Assembly (NCBI RefSeq): GCF_000826525.2
Contig: NZ_LN651324.1
Location: forward strand, 17,865-81,864
Source: Mobilicoccus massiliensis
GTDB lineage: Bacteria > Actinomycetota > Actinomycetes > Actinomycetales > Dermatophilaceae
Direction of reading: 5' to 3'
DNA: 64,000 nt
Within the stretch, counting starts at the first letter, position 1; each line of letters starts with the position of its first letter. Both the position numbers and the translations under genes were made by a program. Below, in pieces: positions 6,949 through 15,869 of the stretch. The notes under the pieces were generated by a model. The model had not been told where the DNA came from and ran no database searches. It worked only from the letters and a program-made list of their open reading frames with translations.

Positions 6949-9783
6949 GTGAGCTCTGCAGCCAAGCTGCGCTACCGCGGAATCGCCCTCGCCGGCGCGA
7001 CCGCGCTCGTCATGACGTCGTTCGGCCCTGCGGCCTTCGCGTGGAACGCGCTCCCTACGGATGGTGACCCGGTCACCCCCGGCGCCCAGACGGTCGACTC
7101 CTCGGACGATGCTGGCGCCGCCAGCATCGGTCTCGTCGACAAGGACACGACCAAGCCCGGCACCCAGGGAGCCACCGCGTTGACGCCCGGAGGCAACGGC
7201 GAGATCGGTGACGTCAAGTTCGTGCTCCCTGCCACCTGGCAGGCGGGCGACACGCTCGATCTTCAGATTGGCAGCTTGACCCCCGGCGTGGTCGCGGACC
7301 GGGTCTCGTTCACCAGTCCGGGCGCGGTCACGTTCGATCAGCAGGCCTACAACTTCAAGACCCACGTCGCCGACTACAGCCCCACGTACACCGCGGGCGC
7401 CGAGCAGTCGTCTGCGACGGCTGCCGGCTCGACCGAGGGCGGGACCCTCACGAAGTACGCTCCCGACGGCACGACCACGACCACGGCGCGGACGCCTCAG
7501 TTCGGTGTTTCCATGGTCAAGAAGGGCACCGGGACGGCGTCGTTCAGCGACACGATCCGCATCACGTTCACCAACGACTCTGACCCCGCGTCGAACACCG
7601 CGAAGTTCATCGGCACGCTGACCGGCGCCAAGGTTGATGTCGGCACCAATGTGAGTGGGGCTGTCCCTCTGACCGCGAGCTTCACCAATGGGTCCGGCAA
7701 CGGGACAACGGCCCCCACGTTCTATGGGGACGCTAGTTCGGCCCGCAATGTGACCTACCCGGCCATGGTGAGCCAGGCCGCCATGGCTGTCGAGAACGCC
7801 AGCGTTGTTGCCGACGGCTCGCAGCAGAACGTGGGACCGATCTCGGTTACCGGCACCAAGGACTTCACCACTGGTCAGGCGGTCACCGTCACCCTCGCGG
7901 GTCAGAACACGAACGGTCAGCCGGTGGCCGTGCCGTTCGCCGGCACCGTGACGGTCACGCAGATGGACAGCGCCGGCAAGGTGCTGGGCACCAGCACGAT
8001 CAACGCCACCAGCCCCACTCTCACCGTGGACGCGCTGGCAGGCGCCCGCAAGGTCGTGTTCAGTGGCGTTCAGGTGAAGGCTCCTGAGGCGGCGGCATCG
8101 CTCACGTACACGCTCGCCGCTGCCGGGGGGCTCGACGCTCCTACAACGCCGCTCGGCGGCTCCAGCGCCGACCGCCACCAGCTCGACATCGAGGGTGCCG
8201 TCAACCAGACGATCACCAGTGGTACGGCCTCTTCGCTGCCGACCCGCCTCGGTGGGCAGGACCGCTACCAGACGGCCGTGAAGATCGCCGAGCAGGCGCT
8301 GGGTACCGACTCGAACGGTCCGCGTGGCGAGAGCGACAACGTCGTCATCGCCTCCGGTGAGGGTTTCGCTGACGCACTGTCGTCCGGCTACCTCGCCGCG
8401 ACGAAGGACGCTCAGCTCATCCTGACGCGTGCGGGTTCGCTCCCGCAGACGGATATCGAGTTCCTCAAGACCTACGGCGCGAAGAACATCTTCATCGTCG
8501 GTGGCAACGGTTCTGTCAGCAAGACGGTGGAGGACCAGCTCAAGTCGCTGCAGTCCTACGACGTTCAGGCCAAGGAGCAGACGCAGCAGGTCACGCGCAC
8601 CGTGCACAACGGCTCGCTGCCGACTACCGCTACCGCTGGTGGTGTGAGTGCCACCCTGAGCCCCCAGCTCGCCTACACCAACCAGGCCTCGGCGCCGGGC
8701 GCTCTCGTGCTTACTGTGGCTCGGGATGTCAACGGCAACGCCACGAACATCACCACCTCGTCTGCCGGCTACGCCGTCACCGGCTACAGCGGCAACACCG
8801 CGACAGTGACGTTCACGCGACCTGACGGCTCCACGCAGACCAGCACGGTGACGGTCGCGGGTGGCTCGAGCACGGTGAGCGCCGATGACACGTACACCTT
8901 CACCCCGGCCGACACGACCTCGAACGTCACGACCACCGAGCCCGTGCCCGGTGGCCCGACGGACCAGACGGCCCAGGGTGACAGCCGCAAGGTCGTCCCG
9001 CTCGACGCCAAGCTGACCGTCACGCGTCTGGCCGGGAGCGACCGCTTCCAGACCAACCGCAAGGTCAACGAGTACGCCGGTGCGACGAGCGTCAACCCTA
9101 TCGGTCAGACGATCCCGGAGTTCGGCAAGCCGTACGCCAAGACGGCGATGGTCGTCAACGGAATGGCGCCCTGGGACGCTCTCGCTGCGGGACCGCTTGT
9201 CAGCAAGACAGGTTCGACGGTCACGAAGTTCCCGCTCCCCGTGATTCTGACGGCGGGTGACTCCCTCAACGTGAACGCCAAGACGCAGCTCCAGACTCTG
9301 GACGTTCAGCGTGCAATCTTCATCGGCGGTGCGGGCGTTCTGCCCGACTCGTTGATGGGTGAGGCCGACAACCTTGGCGCATACACCAACCGTCTCGCCG
9401 GTGCCGACCGCTGGGGCACGGCCAAGGCTGTGGCGGAGTTCGCGCTGGCGAGCGACGTCGCCTCGTCGACGAACAAGTTCCCGGGTCTGAACTTCCAGGC
9501 CGTCAAGACGAACCCGATTCTTGCGAATGGTGGTTCGATCAACGGGAACATGGCTTCCACGCTCGCTCGCGGCGCTTGGGCGGACGCCCTGGCTGCCGGC
9601 CCGCTGGCGGCCAAGGAGTCCCGCATCATCGCGCTGACCGACTCGACGTCGCTCCCGGGCACGACCAAGGATCTGCTGTCGCAGAACAAGGCTGCCTTCG
9701 ACGTCCCGGTCATCGCAGTCGGACTCGGTGGCGTGATCTCCACGGAGACGATCGCGGCAGCGAATGCAGCAATCGCCAAGTGA
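6949..9783 (+). CDS. Large secreted cell-wall-binding repeat 2 (CWB2) protein
   Basis: A 944-residue exported surface protein. The GTG at 6949 was chosen because AGGAGG precedes it by five bases and it opens a clean signal peptide (Lys/Arg, then hydrophobic, cleavage after AFA31). Residues ~32-430 are Thr/Gly-rich beta-structure without a recognised enzyme motif, like an S-layer or adhesin stalk. Three CWB2 modules follow: ~430-545 (LPTRLGGQDRYQTA...FADAL...IFIVGG), ~687-810 (VTRLAGSDRFQT...) and ~813-944 (NRLAGADRWGTA...). A Thr-rich insert of about 130 residues separates the first two. In other Gram-positives three tandem CWB2 modules bind anionic wall polymers, so this is probably wall-anchored by charge. 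Codon use and size suggest an abundant protein. Confidence 0.9.
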   Translation: MSSAAKLRYRGIALAGATALVMTSFGPAAFAWNALPTDGDPVTPGAQTVDSSDDAGAASIGLVDKDTTKPGTQGATALTPGGNGEIGDVKFVLPATWQAGDTLDLQIGSLTPGVVADRVSFTSPGAVTFDQQAYNFKTHVADYSPTYTAGAEQSSATAAGSTEGGTLTKYAPDGTTTTTARTPQFGVSMVKKGTGTASFSDTIRITFTNDSDPASNTAKFIGTLTGAKVDVGTNVSGAVPLTASFTNGSGNGTTAPTFYGDASSARNVTYPAMVSQAAMAVENASVVADGSQQNVGPISVTGTKDFTTGQAVTVTLAGQNTNGQPVAVPFAGTVTVTQMDSAGKVLGTSTINATSPTLTVDALAGARKVVFSGVQVKAPEAAASLTYTLAAAGGLDAPTTPLGGSSADRHQLDIEGAVNQTITSGTASSLPTRLGGQDRYQTAVKIAEQALGTDSNGPRGESDNVVIASGEGFADALSSGYLAATKDAQLILTRAGSLPQTDIEFLKTYGAKNIFIVGGNGSVSKTVEDQLKSLQSYDVQAKEQTQQVTRTVHNGSLPTTATAGGVSATLSPQLAYTNQASAPGALVLTVARDVNGNATNITTSSAGYAVTGYSGNTATVTFTRPDGSTQTSTVTVAGGSSTVSADDTYTFTPADTTSNVTTTEPVPGGPTDQTAQGDSRKVVPLDAKLTVTRLAGSDRFQTNRKVNEYAGATSVNPIGQTIPEFGKPYAKTAMVVNGMAPWDALAAGPLVSKTGSTVTKFPLPVILTAGDSLNVNAKTQLQTLDVQRAIFIGGAGVLPDSLMGEADNLGAYTNRLAGADRWGTAKAVAEFALASDVASSTNKFPGLNFQAVKTNPILANGGSINGNMASTLARGAWADALAAGPLAAKESRIIALTDSTSLPGTTKDLLSQNKAAFDVPVIAVGLGGVISTETIAAANAAIAK

Positions 9784-9827
9784 CACACCTCGTGACGGCG
9801 GTCTGAGCGCCTAGGTACGAACAACAC

Positions 9828-9863
9828 GCAGCGGGTCGGGATCGAGAGGTCCCGGCCCGCTGC
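9828..9863 (+). terminator. Hairpin terminator of the CWB2 gene
   Basis: A 14-bp stem with one mismatch (9828-9841 with 9850-9863) around an 8-nt loop lies 44 bp after the CWB2 stop codon. There is no U-tract, as is usual for high-GC actinobacteria. Confidence 0.6.
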
Positions 9864-9945
9864 TCATACAACTGCGGTAAGCGAAGCTGTGCCGCGCTGA
9901 GCGGTGCTTCATGGACGCCCGTACTGATTGGATCGGTGAACGTCA

Positions 9946-10509
9946 GTGAATTATTCGACGAAGTTGCAGCATGACATGTTCCAGGACTGCCGCGGGGCTC
10001 TGCACATCGCAAGGCTGCTGGTAGCGCTGGATAATGCTCGCAAGGACTCGAAGGAAATAGATGACCTGATGACTAGGGTCGAGGTAAGTGACGGCTATTC
10101 ATCTGCGATTTCATATCCGAACGCAACGGTTTTTCTTCAGATGGCGTACATGACGCTGGTGTACCCAAGGGAGGGCGTCTTCACTGAAATGGTGGCCCAA
10201 TGGGAGCCAGGTCTTGACATCAGCAAGGTTGAGTTTGCGAAGCTCCCCCCTCTTCCTCGTGATCCCGAGGATCGGCGTTACGAGAAGAGCTGGCCAAACG
10301 TCCTTGTGCGCATCAGGAACTCACTCGCCCATAGCTCCGTCGTGGTCACGCCAGACCAGTTCATATTCTATGACAAGCCCTGGAAGACTGCGAGCCACGA
10401 CATTAAAGTGTGTTTGTCCCCGGAGCAACTGGGGGAGCTGACAATGGGCTTCTTTCGGCTGGGAAATGGGCTCTTCCCAGACGAGGGTGTAGGTGCCGTG
10501 TTCACCTGA
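9946..10509 (+). CDS. HEPN-like protein, C-terminus altered by ISL3 insertion
   Basis: A 187-residue, mainly helical protein. The motif R124-N125-SLA-H129 matches the R-x4-6-H signature of HEPN ribonuclease domains found in toxins and anti-phage proteins, and the context LVRIRNSLAHSSVVV is typical. The GTG start at 9946 has only a weak ribosome site. Base composition is clearly lower in GC than neighbours, suggesting transfer. An ISL3 element enters after codon 174. Joining the flanks through the 8-bp target repeat restores an ending of ANLFPGFQG and a stop (183 residues). Today the last 13 residues come from IS sequence. The putative active site is untouched, so the protein could still work. 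No partner antitoxin is adjacent. Confidence 0.7.
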   Translation: MNYSTKLQHDMFQDCRGALHIARLLVALDNARKDSKEIDDLMTRVEVSDGYSSAISYPNATVFLQMAYMTLVYPREGVFTEMVAQWEPGLDISKVEFAKLPPLPRDPEDRRYEKSWPNVLVRIRNSLAHSSVVVTPDQFIFYDKPWKTASHDIKVCLSPEQLGELTMGFFRLGNGLFPDEGVGAVFT

Positions 10510-11913
10510 GCGGGCCGGGGTGGGCGCGTCGCTGCCGGGATAGGCGTCGAGGTCTTCCGAGGATGGAAGTTCTCACACAGCCATCCGAAAGACCTCGACG
10601 TGTTCGACGCTACCTTCAGCGACCCCGACCTGACCACCTTCACCGGCCTGGATGACCTGGGCCTACAAGCAGTCGGTCAGTGCTTGTTTCCGCACAAGGC
10701 AGTGCTGGCCTGCCGCGTCGTCGCCGATGACCGCTGGTGCCGACGGTGCGGTTGCGAAGGGCGCGTGCGCGACTGCGCGGTGCGGGAACTGGCCCATGCT
10801 CCGCTGGGATGGCGCCCGACGATTCTGCAGGTCCGGCTGCGTCGCTACCGCTGCACTGGCTGCGGGCACGTGTGGCGCCAAGACATCAACGCCGCGGCAG
10901 CGCCACGGTGCAAGCTCACCAAGACAGCTCTGGCCTGGGCGCTCGAAGGACTCGTGGTGGCACACCTGTCGATGAGTCGCATAGCGCAAGCGCTCGGGGT
11001 GGCGTGGGACACCGCCAACACCGCCGTCCTGGACGAAGGACGCAGGCGCCTGATCAGCGATAACACCCGTTTCGATGGCGTCAAGGTGCTCGGCGTGGAC
11101 GAACACGTCTGGCGTCACACTCGCCGCGGGGACAAGTACGTGACCGTCATCATCGACCTCACCGGTGTGCGGGATGGGACCGGTTCTGCGCGGCTGTTGG
11201 ACATGATTGAAGGGCGTTCCAAGGCCGCCTTCAAGACGTGGCTCGCCAGCCGCGACGAGGCGTGGCGGGAACAGGTCGAGGTCGTCGCGATGGATGGGTT
11301 CACCGGGTTCAAGACGGCCGTGGTCGAGGAGATCCCGCACGTCACGGCCGTGATGGATCCCTTCCACGTGATCCACCTGGCCGCCGACGCCTTGGACGAA
11401 TGCCGACAACGCGCTCAGCAGGACATCTTCGGCCGACGGGGCCGCGCCGGTGACCCGCTGTACAGGGCCCGACGCACTCTGCACACCGGCGCCGACCTGC
11501 TCACCGACCGCCAGAAGGTCCGGCTGGCTGACTTGTTCGCCGATGAGCGTCATGTCGCGGTCGAGGTCACCTGGAGCGTCTACCAGCGCATGATCGCCGC
11601 CTACCGCGACCCCGACCGCACTGCCGGGAAGGCCACCATGAGCGCGCTGATCGCCTCCGTGGCCCGTGGTGTTCCGGCCGGTCTTGCCGAGGTCGCTCGA
11701 CTGGGCCGGACACTGAACAAGCGCGCCGCGGACGTGCTGGCCTACTTCGACCGTCCCGGCACGTCCAACGGCCCAACCGAGGCCATCAACGGACGACTCG
11801 AGCACCTACGCGGCATCGCGTTGGGCTTTCGCAACCTCACCCACTACATCGCCCGCAGCCTCCTCGAGACCGGCGGCTTCAAGCAGCAACTACACCGTTG
11901 ATTGGGAAGAGCC
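10469..11913 (+). mobile_element. ISL3-family insertion sequence, complete
   Basis: A 1445-bp element. Its ends are inverted repeats: GGCTCTTCCCA and, seven bases further in, GGTGTAG are matched at the right end (read on the minus strand). An 8-bp target duplication, GGGAAATG, flanks it at 10461-10468 and 11914-11921, the size expected for ISL3. The target is the 3' end of the HEPN-like gene. Intact ends, intact transposase and perfect target repeat indicate a recent and probably still mobile insertion. Confidence 0.95.
10600..11901 (+). CDS. ISL3-family transposase
   Basis: A 433-residue DDE transposase filling the element. An N-terminal zinc-ribbon (CRRCGCEGRVRDC, then CTGCGHVW) recognises the ends. 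The catalytic domain contains LGVDEHVW (first Asp), VMDPFHVIHLA (second Asp) and GPTEAINGRLEHLRG (Glu), all usual for ISL3. The start is a GTG at 10600 shortly after a GAAAG site. The frame is intact throughout. It acts only on its own IS ends. Confidence 0.95.
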   Translation: MFDATFSDPDLTTFTGLDDLGLQAVGQCLFPHKAVLACRVVADDRWCRRCGCEGRVRDCAVRELAHAPLGWRPTILQVRLRRYRCTGCGHVWRQDINAAAAPRCKLTKTALAWALEGLVVAHLSMSRIAQALGVAWDTANTAVLDEGRRRLISDNTRFDGVKVLGVDEHVWRHTRRGDKYVTVIIDLTGVRDGTGSARLLDMIEGRSKAAFKTWLASRDEAWREQVEVVAMDGFTGFKTAVVEEIPHVTAVMDPFHVIHLAADALDECRQRAQQDIFGRRGRAGDPLYRARRTLHTGADLLTDRQKVRLADLFADERHVAVEVTWSVYQRMIAAYRDPDRTAGKATMSALIASVARGVPAGLAEVARLGRTLNKRAADVLAYFDRPGTSNGPTEAINGRLEHLRGIALGFRNLTHYIARSLLETGGFKQQLHR

Positions 11914-12124
11914 GGGAAATGCCAACCTGTTTCCTGGTTTTCAGGGGTGATGTCCGCGAATTGGTTCGATCCTAATGGTCCGCTTTTCTCCTCCCTGCGC
12001 GGGGTGTAGAAGGATCTCTAATCGTCGCGCTCATGACTTCATGCGGGCCTGCTGAATTTCTCACCACTGCCTTCTTCCGTCTGGCCCGCGTGCCCGCTGA
12101 GGTGCTCAGACGTGCCCGTCAGGC
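11914..12124. other. Displaced 3' tail of the HEPN-like gene and spacer
   Basis: Bases 11914-11951 hold the second target repeat and the original last codons of the HEPN-like gene (reading ANLFPGFQG then TGA when joined to 10468). The rest, to about 12124, is relatively AT-rich and shows no gene. It may carry the promoter of the acyltransferase gene. Confidence 0.7.
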
Positions 12125-13273
12125 GTGGCTCGATCGTCGCGGAGGGGGTTATGCTTGCGCCAAATGGAGAGATGTGGCGAGAGGGCTCAACTGAAGGCTG
12201 ACGCCTCTGCGCCGCGGGAGTCCCTCGCCTGGCTCGGGTGGTTCCGGGTCGTCTCGATCGCGGGGGTCGTGCTCATCCACGTCAACGGGCTCACCGCGGT
12301 GGCGCATCACGGCGACGGGTCGGATGTGGGGCGGCTCGCTCTGCTGCTCGATTTCGTGTCGCGGTGGTCGGTGCCGGCGTTCGTCATGGCGAGTGGGGCG
12401 ATGCTGCTCGACCCGGGCCGGTTCTCGGGGACGGGGGCGTTCCTGCGCAGGCGGGCGCTGCGGCTCGTGCCGGCGCTGGTGGTGTGGCATGTGGTGTACG
12501 CCGGGGTCGTCGTGCGGCTCACCGGCCGGTTCGCGCCGTCGGAACTCCTGCAGGCGGCGCTCGTGGGCAAGCTCTACACGGCCTTGTACTTCTTCTGGAT
12601 CGTCCTCGGACTCGCCCTGTTGACGCCGCTGCTCGTGCCGTGGGTGGCGTCGGTGGGGACGCGGGAGGTCGGCGCCGCGGGGGTCGTGCTCGCCGCGATG
12701 CCGGCGGCGGCGATGGCGATCGTTCCCGTCGCGCCCGAGAGCGAGGCGTGGGTGCGGACCGCCGTCACCTGGTGGGTGCCCTACCTCGGGTATTACCTGC
12801 TCGGGTACGCGGTTCGGCGGGCGCGACTGCGGGCGTGGGTAGGCGTGGCGTCGATCGTCGGATTCGCCGGCGGGTCCGCGTGGGTCGTGTGGCAGTGGCG
12901 GCAGCCGGCCGGGGTGGGGGCGGTGCTCGAGCACTACCAGCCGGCGGAGTCCTACTTCCACCCCGCTGTCGCCGTGGCGGCGTGCTCGGCGATGTACCTG
13001 TCCCGGTGGATCATCCGCCCCGGGGCCGCGGGGGCGCTGTTCGCCCGTCCACGGATGGCGCGCCTCGGCCGGGCGTTCGGCGCCGCGACGCTCGGAGTGT
13101 TCGCGGTACACCAGCTCGTGCTGTACGTCGTCGAACGGATGCCGTGGCTGGGTGGGGGAGCGGTGGCGTCGACGCCCGAACAGCTCGTCGCCCGGTGTGT
13201 CGTTGTGTTCGTGGGGGCGTATGCGGCGGCGCTCATCGGAGGTCGGATTCCCGGGGTGCGTCGGGTGGTGTGA
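12125..13273 (+). CDS. Acyltransferase 3 family membrane protein
   Basis: A 382-residue polytopic protein of the OafA/acyltransferase-3 family, which moves acyl (often acetyl) groups from the cytoplasm onto extracytoplasmic sugars or peptidoglycan. About ten hydrophobic helices are visible. The family signature is near the N-terminus (WFRVVSIAGVVLIHVNG, with the active-site-type His), followed by SRWSVPAFVMASGAML and a RRRALRLVPALVVWHVVY loop rich in Arg. The frame opens at a GTG (12125); an ATG at 12164 would remove 13 residues and is equally possible. It stands alone on the plus strand between the ISL3 remnant and the DUF222 gene. A role in decorating surface glycans fits the neighbourhood. 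Confidence 0.85.
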   Translation: MARSSRRGLCLRQMERCGERAQLKADASAPRESLAWLGWFRVVSIAGVVLIHVNGLTAVAHHGDGSDVGRLALLLDFVSRWSVPAFVMASGAMLLDPGRFSGTGAFLRRRALRLVPALVVWHVVYAGVVVRLTGRFAPSELLQAALVGKLYTALYFFWIVLGLALLTPLLVPWVASVGTREVGAAGVVLAAMPAAAMAIVPVAPESEAWVRTAVTWWVPYLGYYLLGYAVRRARLRAWVGVASIVGFAGGSAWVVWQWRQPAGVGAVLEHYQPAESYFHPAVAVAACSAMYLSRWIIRPGAAGALFARPRMARLGRAFGAATLGVFAVHQLVLYVVERMPWLGGGAVASTPEQLVARCVVVFVGAYAAALIGGRIPGVRRVV

Positions 13274-13668
13274 GCCCGGACCGGCGGTGGGCCCGGTCGG
13301 GCGTTCGTGCGGCGGCATCTCAGGGCTCGCCACCGGCTGCGGCCCGGAGAGCGCTGCGTCATCGGCTGCCGTGCGGGTGCGCGGGGTGTGGGTCGGGCCT
13401 CGTCCTGCGGCTGCGGAGGCGGCCAATCACGGCGATGCTCCCGAGCGCTCGCTGCGCGACAAGGACGAGGACGTCCCGGTGTTCCTGTCGGCGCCGTCCT
13501 GGGTGTTGCGGGAGCCGGGGTTGTTCGAGATCGTCACGCCTTCCGATCGGTTTCTCAAGCCTCGAACAGGCGAGCGATTGTCTGTGGAATGAACAGCCAT
13601 GAAGGTAGCGCAAGTGGTACGATCGTCCTACGTCGTCGAGCACAGCGATCGGTTCGGAGGTGAGCCCT
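13274..13668. other. Intergenic stretch without a clear gene
   Basis: About 395 bp between the acyltransferase and the DUF222 gene. A partial family A motif (CTCGAACAGGC) lies at about 13557-13567. A plus-strand reading ending at 13592 gives a short plausible peptide (SAPSWVLREPGLFEIV), possibly a gene remnant, but I cannot identify it. Confidence 0.4.
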
Positions 13669-15819
13669 GTGACGCAAGCGGTGGGTGCCGCCGAGCGGGT
13701 CGCGGTGCTGGAGCCTCCGGCCGAGTGGGGTGTGGGTGAGCAGATCGATCCGGCGACGTTCGCGCAGCTGTCCGAGGACGAGACCCTCTCCGAGCTCGCG
13801 CGCCTCGAGCGGCTGAGTGCGTGGATCGACGCGCGGGCGCTGTCGCTCACCGAGCATCTCGTGACGGCCCGTGAGGAGCGCACGCTGGCCTCCCTCGAAC
13901 AGCGGCAGCCGAACTGGACCACGCGTGAGCGCAACCTCTGGGTCGCAGAGGCGCGGGCCTGCCTCGACGACGAGATCGCGCTGGCCACGGGCGTCTCCGG
14001 CCGGGCGGCACGGTCACGCATCTCGATGATCGTCGAGGATCCCGAACGGGCCGCGCCGATCCGCGACGCGCTCGCGCGGGGAGAGCTGTCATGGGCGCGG
14101 GCCGTGCAGACGTTCGGTCGTGCGTCGTTCGTCCCCGCCGAGGACGTGCCGCGGCTCGTCGACAAGCTCGTCGCGCCCTACCTCGCGCGCAGCGCCGACG
14201 GCGTCGGTGGACTGCTCGTCCCGCAGCAGGTCTTCACCGCTCGACTGGCGCGGCAGGTCGCGGCGTCGAGCACCCAGGCCGAGCGGCACGAACAGGCGAT
14301 CACCGGCCGCACCACGTTCACCCTGATCGACGCCGAGAACGGCATGGGCACCCTCAGCGTCACCGGCCACGCCGCCCGGGTCGCCGGAGCCCACGAGCGG
14401 GTCGACGAGATCGCCCGCCGGCTGAGGCGCGAAGGCGACGCGCGCACCCTCGCGCAGCTGCGCTCCGACGTGACACTCGACCTCATCCTCCACGGCTACC
14501 TGCCCACCGGCCCCGCCCTCCCGCTGCCCGGATTCGACGGCGCGGGCGCCGACCGCCATGACTCCGACGGCGCAGACCGCAACAGCGACCCGAGCCGATT
14601 CGCCGCCTACGACACCTTCGCGGGACACCTGCCGCCCGCACAGGTACACGTGACCGTGTCGCTGTCCGCGCTCCTGGGTGCCACCGACGAGCCCGGCACC
14701 CTCGACTGCGCCGGCCGGCAGGAATGGTTGTGCGCGCAGGTCGTGCGCGACGCGGCGCTGGCGGCCGGATCGACGTGGAAGCGGCTGGTCACCGACCCCC
14801 TCACCGGCCACCTGGCCGACCTCTCCACCGCCGGGTACGCCGTCACCGGTCACCTGCGCGAGCGCATCGTGGCCCGCGACCGCATCAGCCGCGGCCCCGG
14901 CCGTGTCCGCCCCGCCCGGCTGTGCGACACCGACCACGACATCGACTACGCCCTCGGCGGCACGTCGAGCGAGTCCAACGTCTCCGCCAAGGACCGCCGC
15001 AGCCACAACCACAAGACCCGCCGCACCTGGCACACCCACCGAGAACCCGGCGTCAACGGCGACATCACCTGGACCACCCCGACCGGTCGCACCTACGTCA
15101 CCGCACCGTGGGACTACCGCGACCCCGACCCCCTCACCCCCGAACAGATGCGCGCCAACCTCACCCGACGCGCCACGTCGGTCCCCACGTCGCCCGGGGA
15201 TGCCGGGCCGCGTGCGGCGTGGACCGGCCACGCTGCGCGGCCTGACGTCGCGCCGGGTGACGGCGGTCGGCCTGACGTCGCGTCGAACGATGTCGGGCTG
15301 GGCGACGTCGCGTTGAACGACGCCGCGTCGAGTGACGTCGCGTTGAACGACGTCGCATCGGACGCCCGGACGTCCACCCACGACCCTCGCCGGCCCGGAA
15401 CCGTCAGCACGTCTGCGGGGCACGTCTGCCCACTGCCCGGCGCCGCAACCCCGACCGGCGCGTCGGCTCGGGCGTGGTCGGAGGTGCCGGTCGATTCCGA
15501 CAGCATCCGGCGAGTCGCCGCGGCCACGGGGCTCTCGGTCGAGGAGGCGTTCGCCGACCTCGTGGCGATGATCGACATCGACGAGGCGCTGACGCTCTAC
15601 AGCCGGTGCAGCAGCTCGTGTGGCGTCACGCACGCCCGGCAGAACGAAGCCGTCACCGTCACGGCAGGCGGGGCCGCGACCACGGGCGACGCGAACGCCG
15701 ACCTCGCCGACCTCCTCGACCCAGCGGCCATCGTCACCGGGCGGCCTCGGCAGCGCCACCGCCCCACCCGCCGCCCGACCCCGTGGGAACACCGCTCGGC
15801 CGGGCCGCCGCCCTTCTGA
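13669..15819 (+). CDS. DUF222/HNH-type protein
   Basis: A 716-residue protein of the large actinobacterial DUF222-HNH family, often with many copies per genome and of uncertain function. The GTG at 13669 is preferred over one at 13660 because GGAGG lies eight bases ahead. DUF222 covers residues ~30-330. An HNH-like segment follows near 425-470: CDTDHDIDYALGG...HNHKTRRTW keeps the DH and HNHK parts, but the second CxxC-type zinc site of many HNH domains reads SAKDRRSHNH with no cysteine. A Pro/Asp-rich tail contains about six repeats of a DVAxND-like unit (15240-15365). An extra C-terminal segment of ~130 residues is unlike the minimal family. Nuclease activity is therefore uncertain. Confidence 0.85.
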   Translation: MTQAVGAAERVAVLEPPAEWGVGEQIDPATFAQLSEDETLSELARLERLSAWIDARALSLTEHLVTAREERTLASLEQRQPNWTTRERNLWVAEARACLDDEIALATGVSGRAARSRISMIVEDPERAAPIRDALARGELSWARAVQTFGRASFVPAEDVPRLVDKLVAPYLARSADGVGGLLVPQQVFTARLARQVAASSTQAERHEQAITGRTTFTLIDAENGMGTLSVTGHAARVAGAHERVDEIARRLRREGDARTLAQLRSDVTLDLILHGYLPTGPALPLPGFDGAGADRHDSDGADRNSDPSRFAAYDTFAGHLPPAQVHVTVSLSALLGATDEPGTLDCAGRQEWLCAQVVRDAALAAGSTWKRLVTDPLTGHLADLSTAGYAVTGHLRERIVARDRISRGPGRVRPARLCDTDHDIDYALGGTSSESNVSAKDRRSHNHKTRRTWHTHREPGVNGDITWTTPTGRTYVTAPWDYRDPDPLTPEQMRANLTRRATSVPTSPGDAGPRAAWTGHAARPDVAPGDGGRPDVASNDVGLGDVALNDAASSDVALNDVASDARTSTHDPRRPGTVSTSAGHVCPLPGAATPTGASARAWSEVPVDSDSIRRVAAATGLSVEEAFADLVAMIDIDEALTLYSRCSSSCGVTHARQNEAVTVTAGGAATTGDANADLADLLDPAAIVTGRPRQRHRPTRRPTPWEHRSAGPPPF
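15240..15365 (+). repeat. Degenerate tandem repeat inside the DUF222-HNH gene
   Basis: Repeats of roughly 24 bp (GACGTCGCGTTGAACGA and variants) encode alternating PDVA/GDVA/NDVA units, about six copies. They form a flexible acidic linker after the HNH segment. The period is a multiple of three, so length can vary without frameshift. Confidence 0.7.
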
Positions 15820-15869
15820 GGACGGAGGCCGGCGCCTGCAGGCCCCGAAACCGGCGGCGGCGAGCGGAC

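Noticed and set aside
6523..9786. A 1087-codon open frame on the minus strand opposite the CWB2 gene
   Set aside because: It is the antisense shadow of a strongly supported secreted-protein gene, is highly Arg/Gly-rich, and has no domain or ribosome site.
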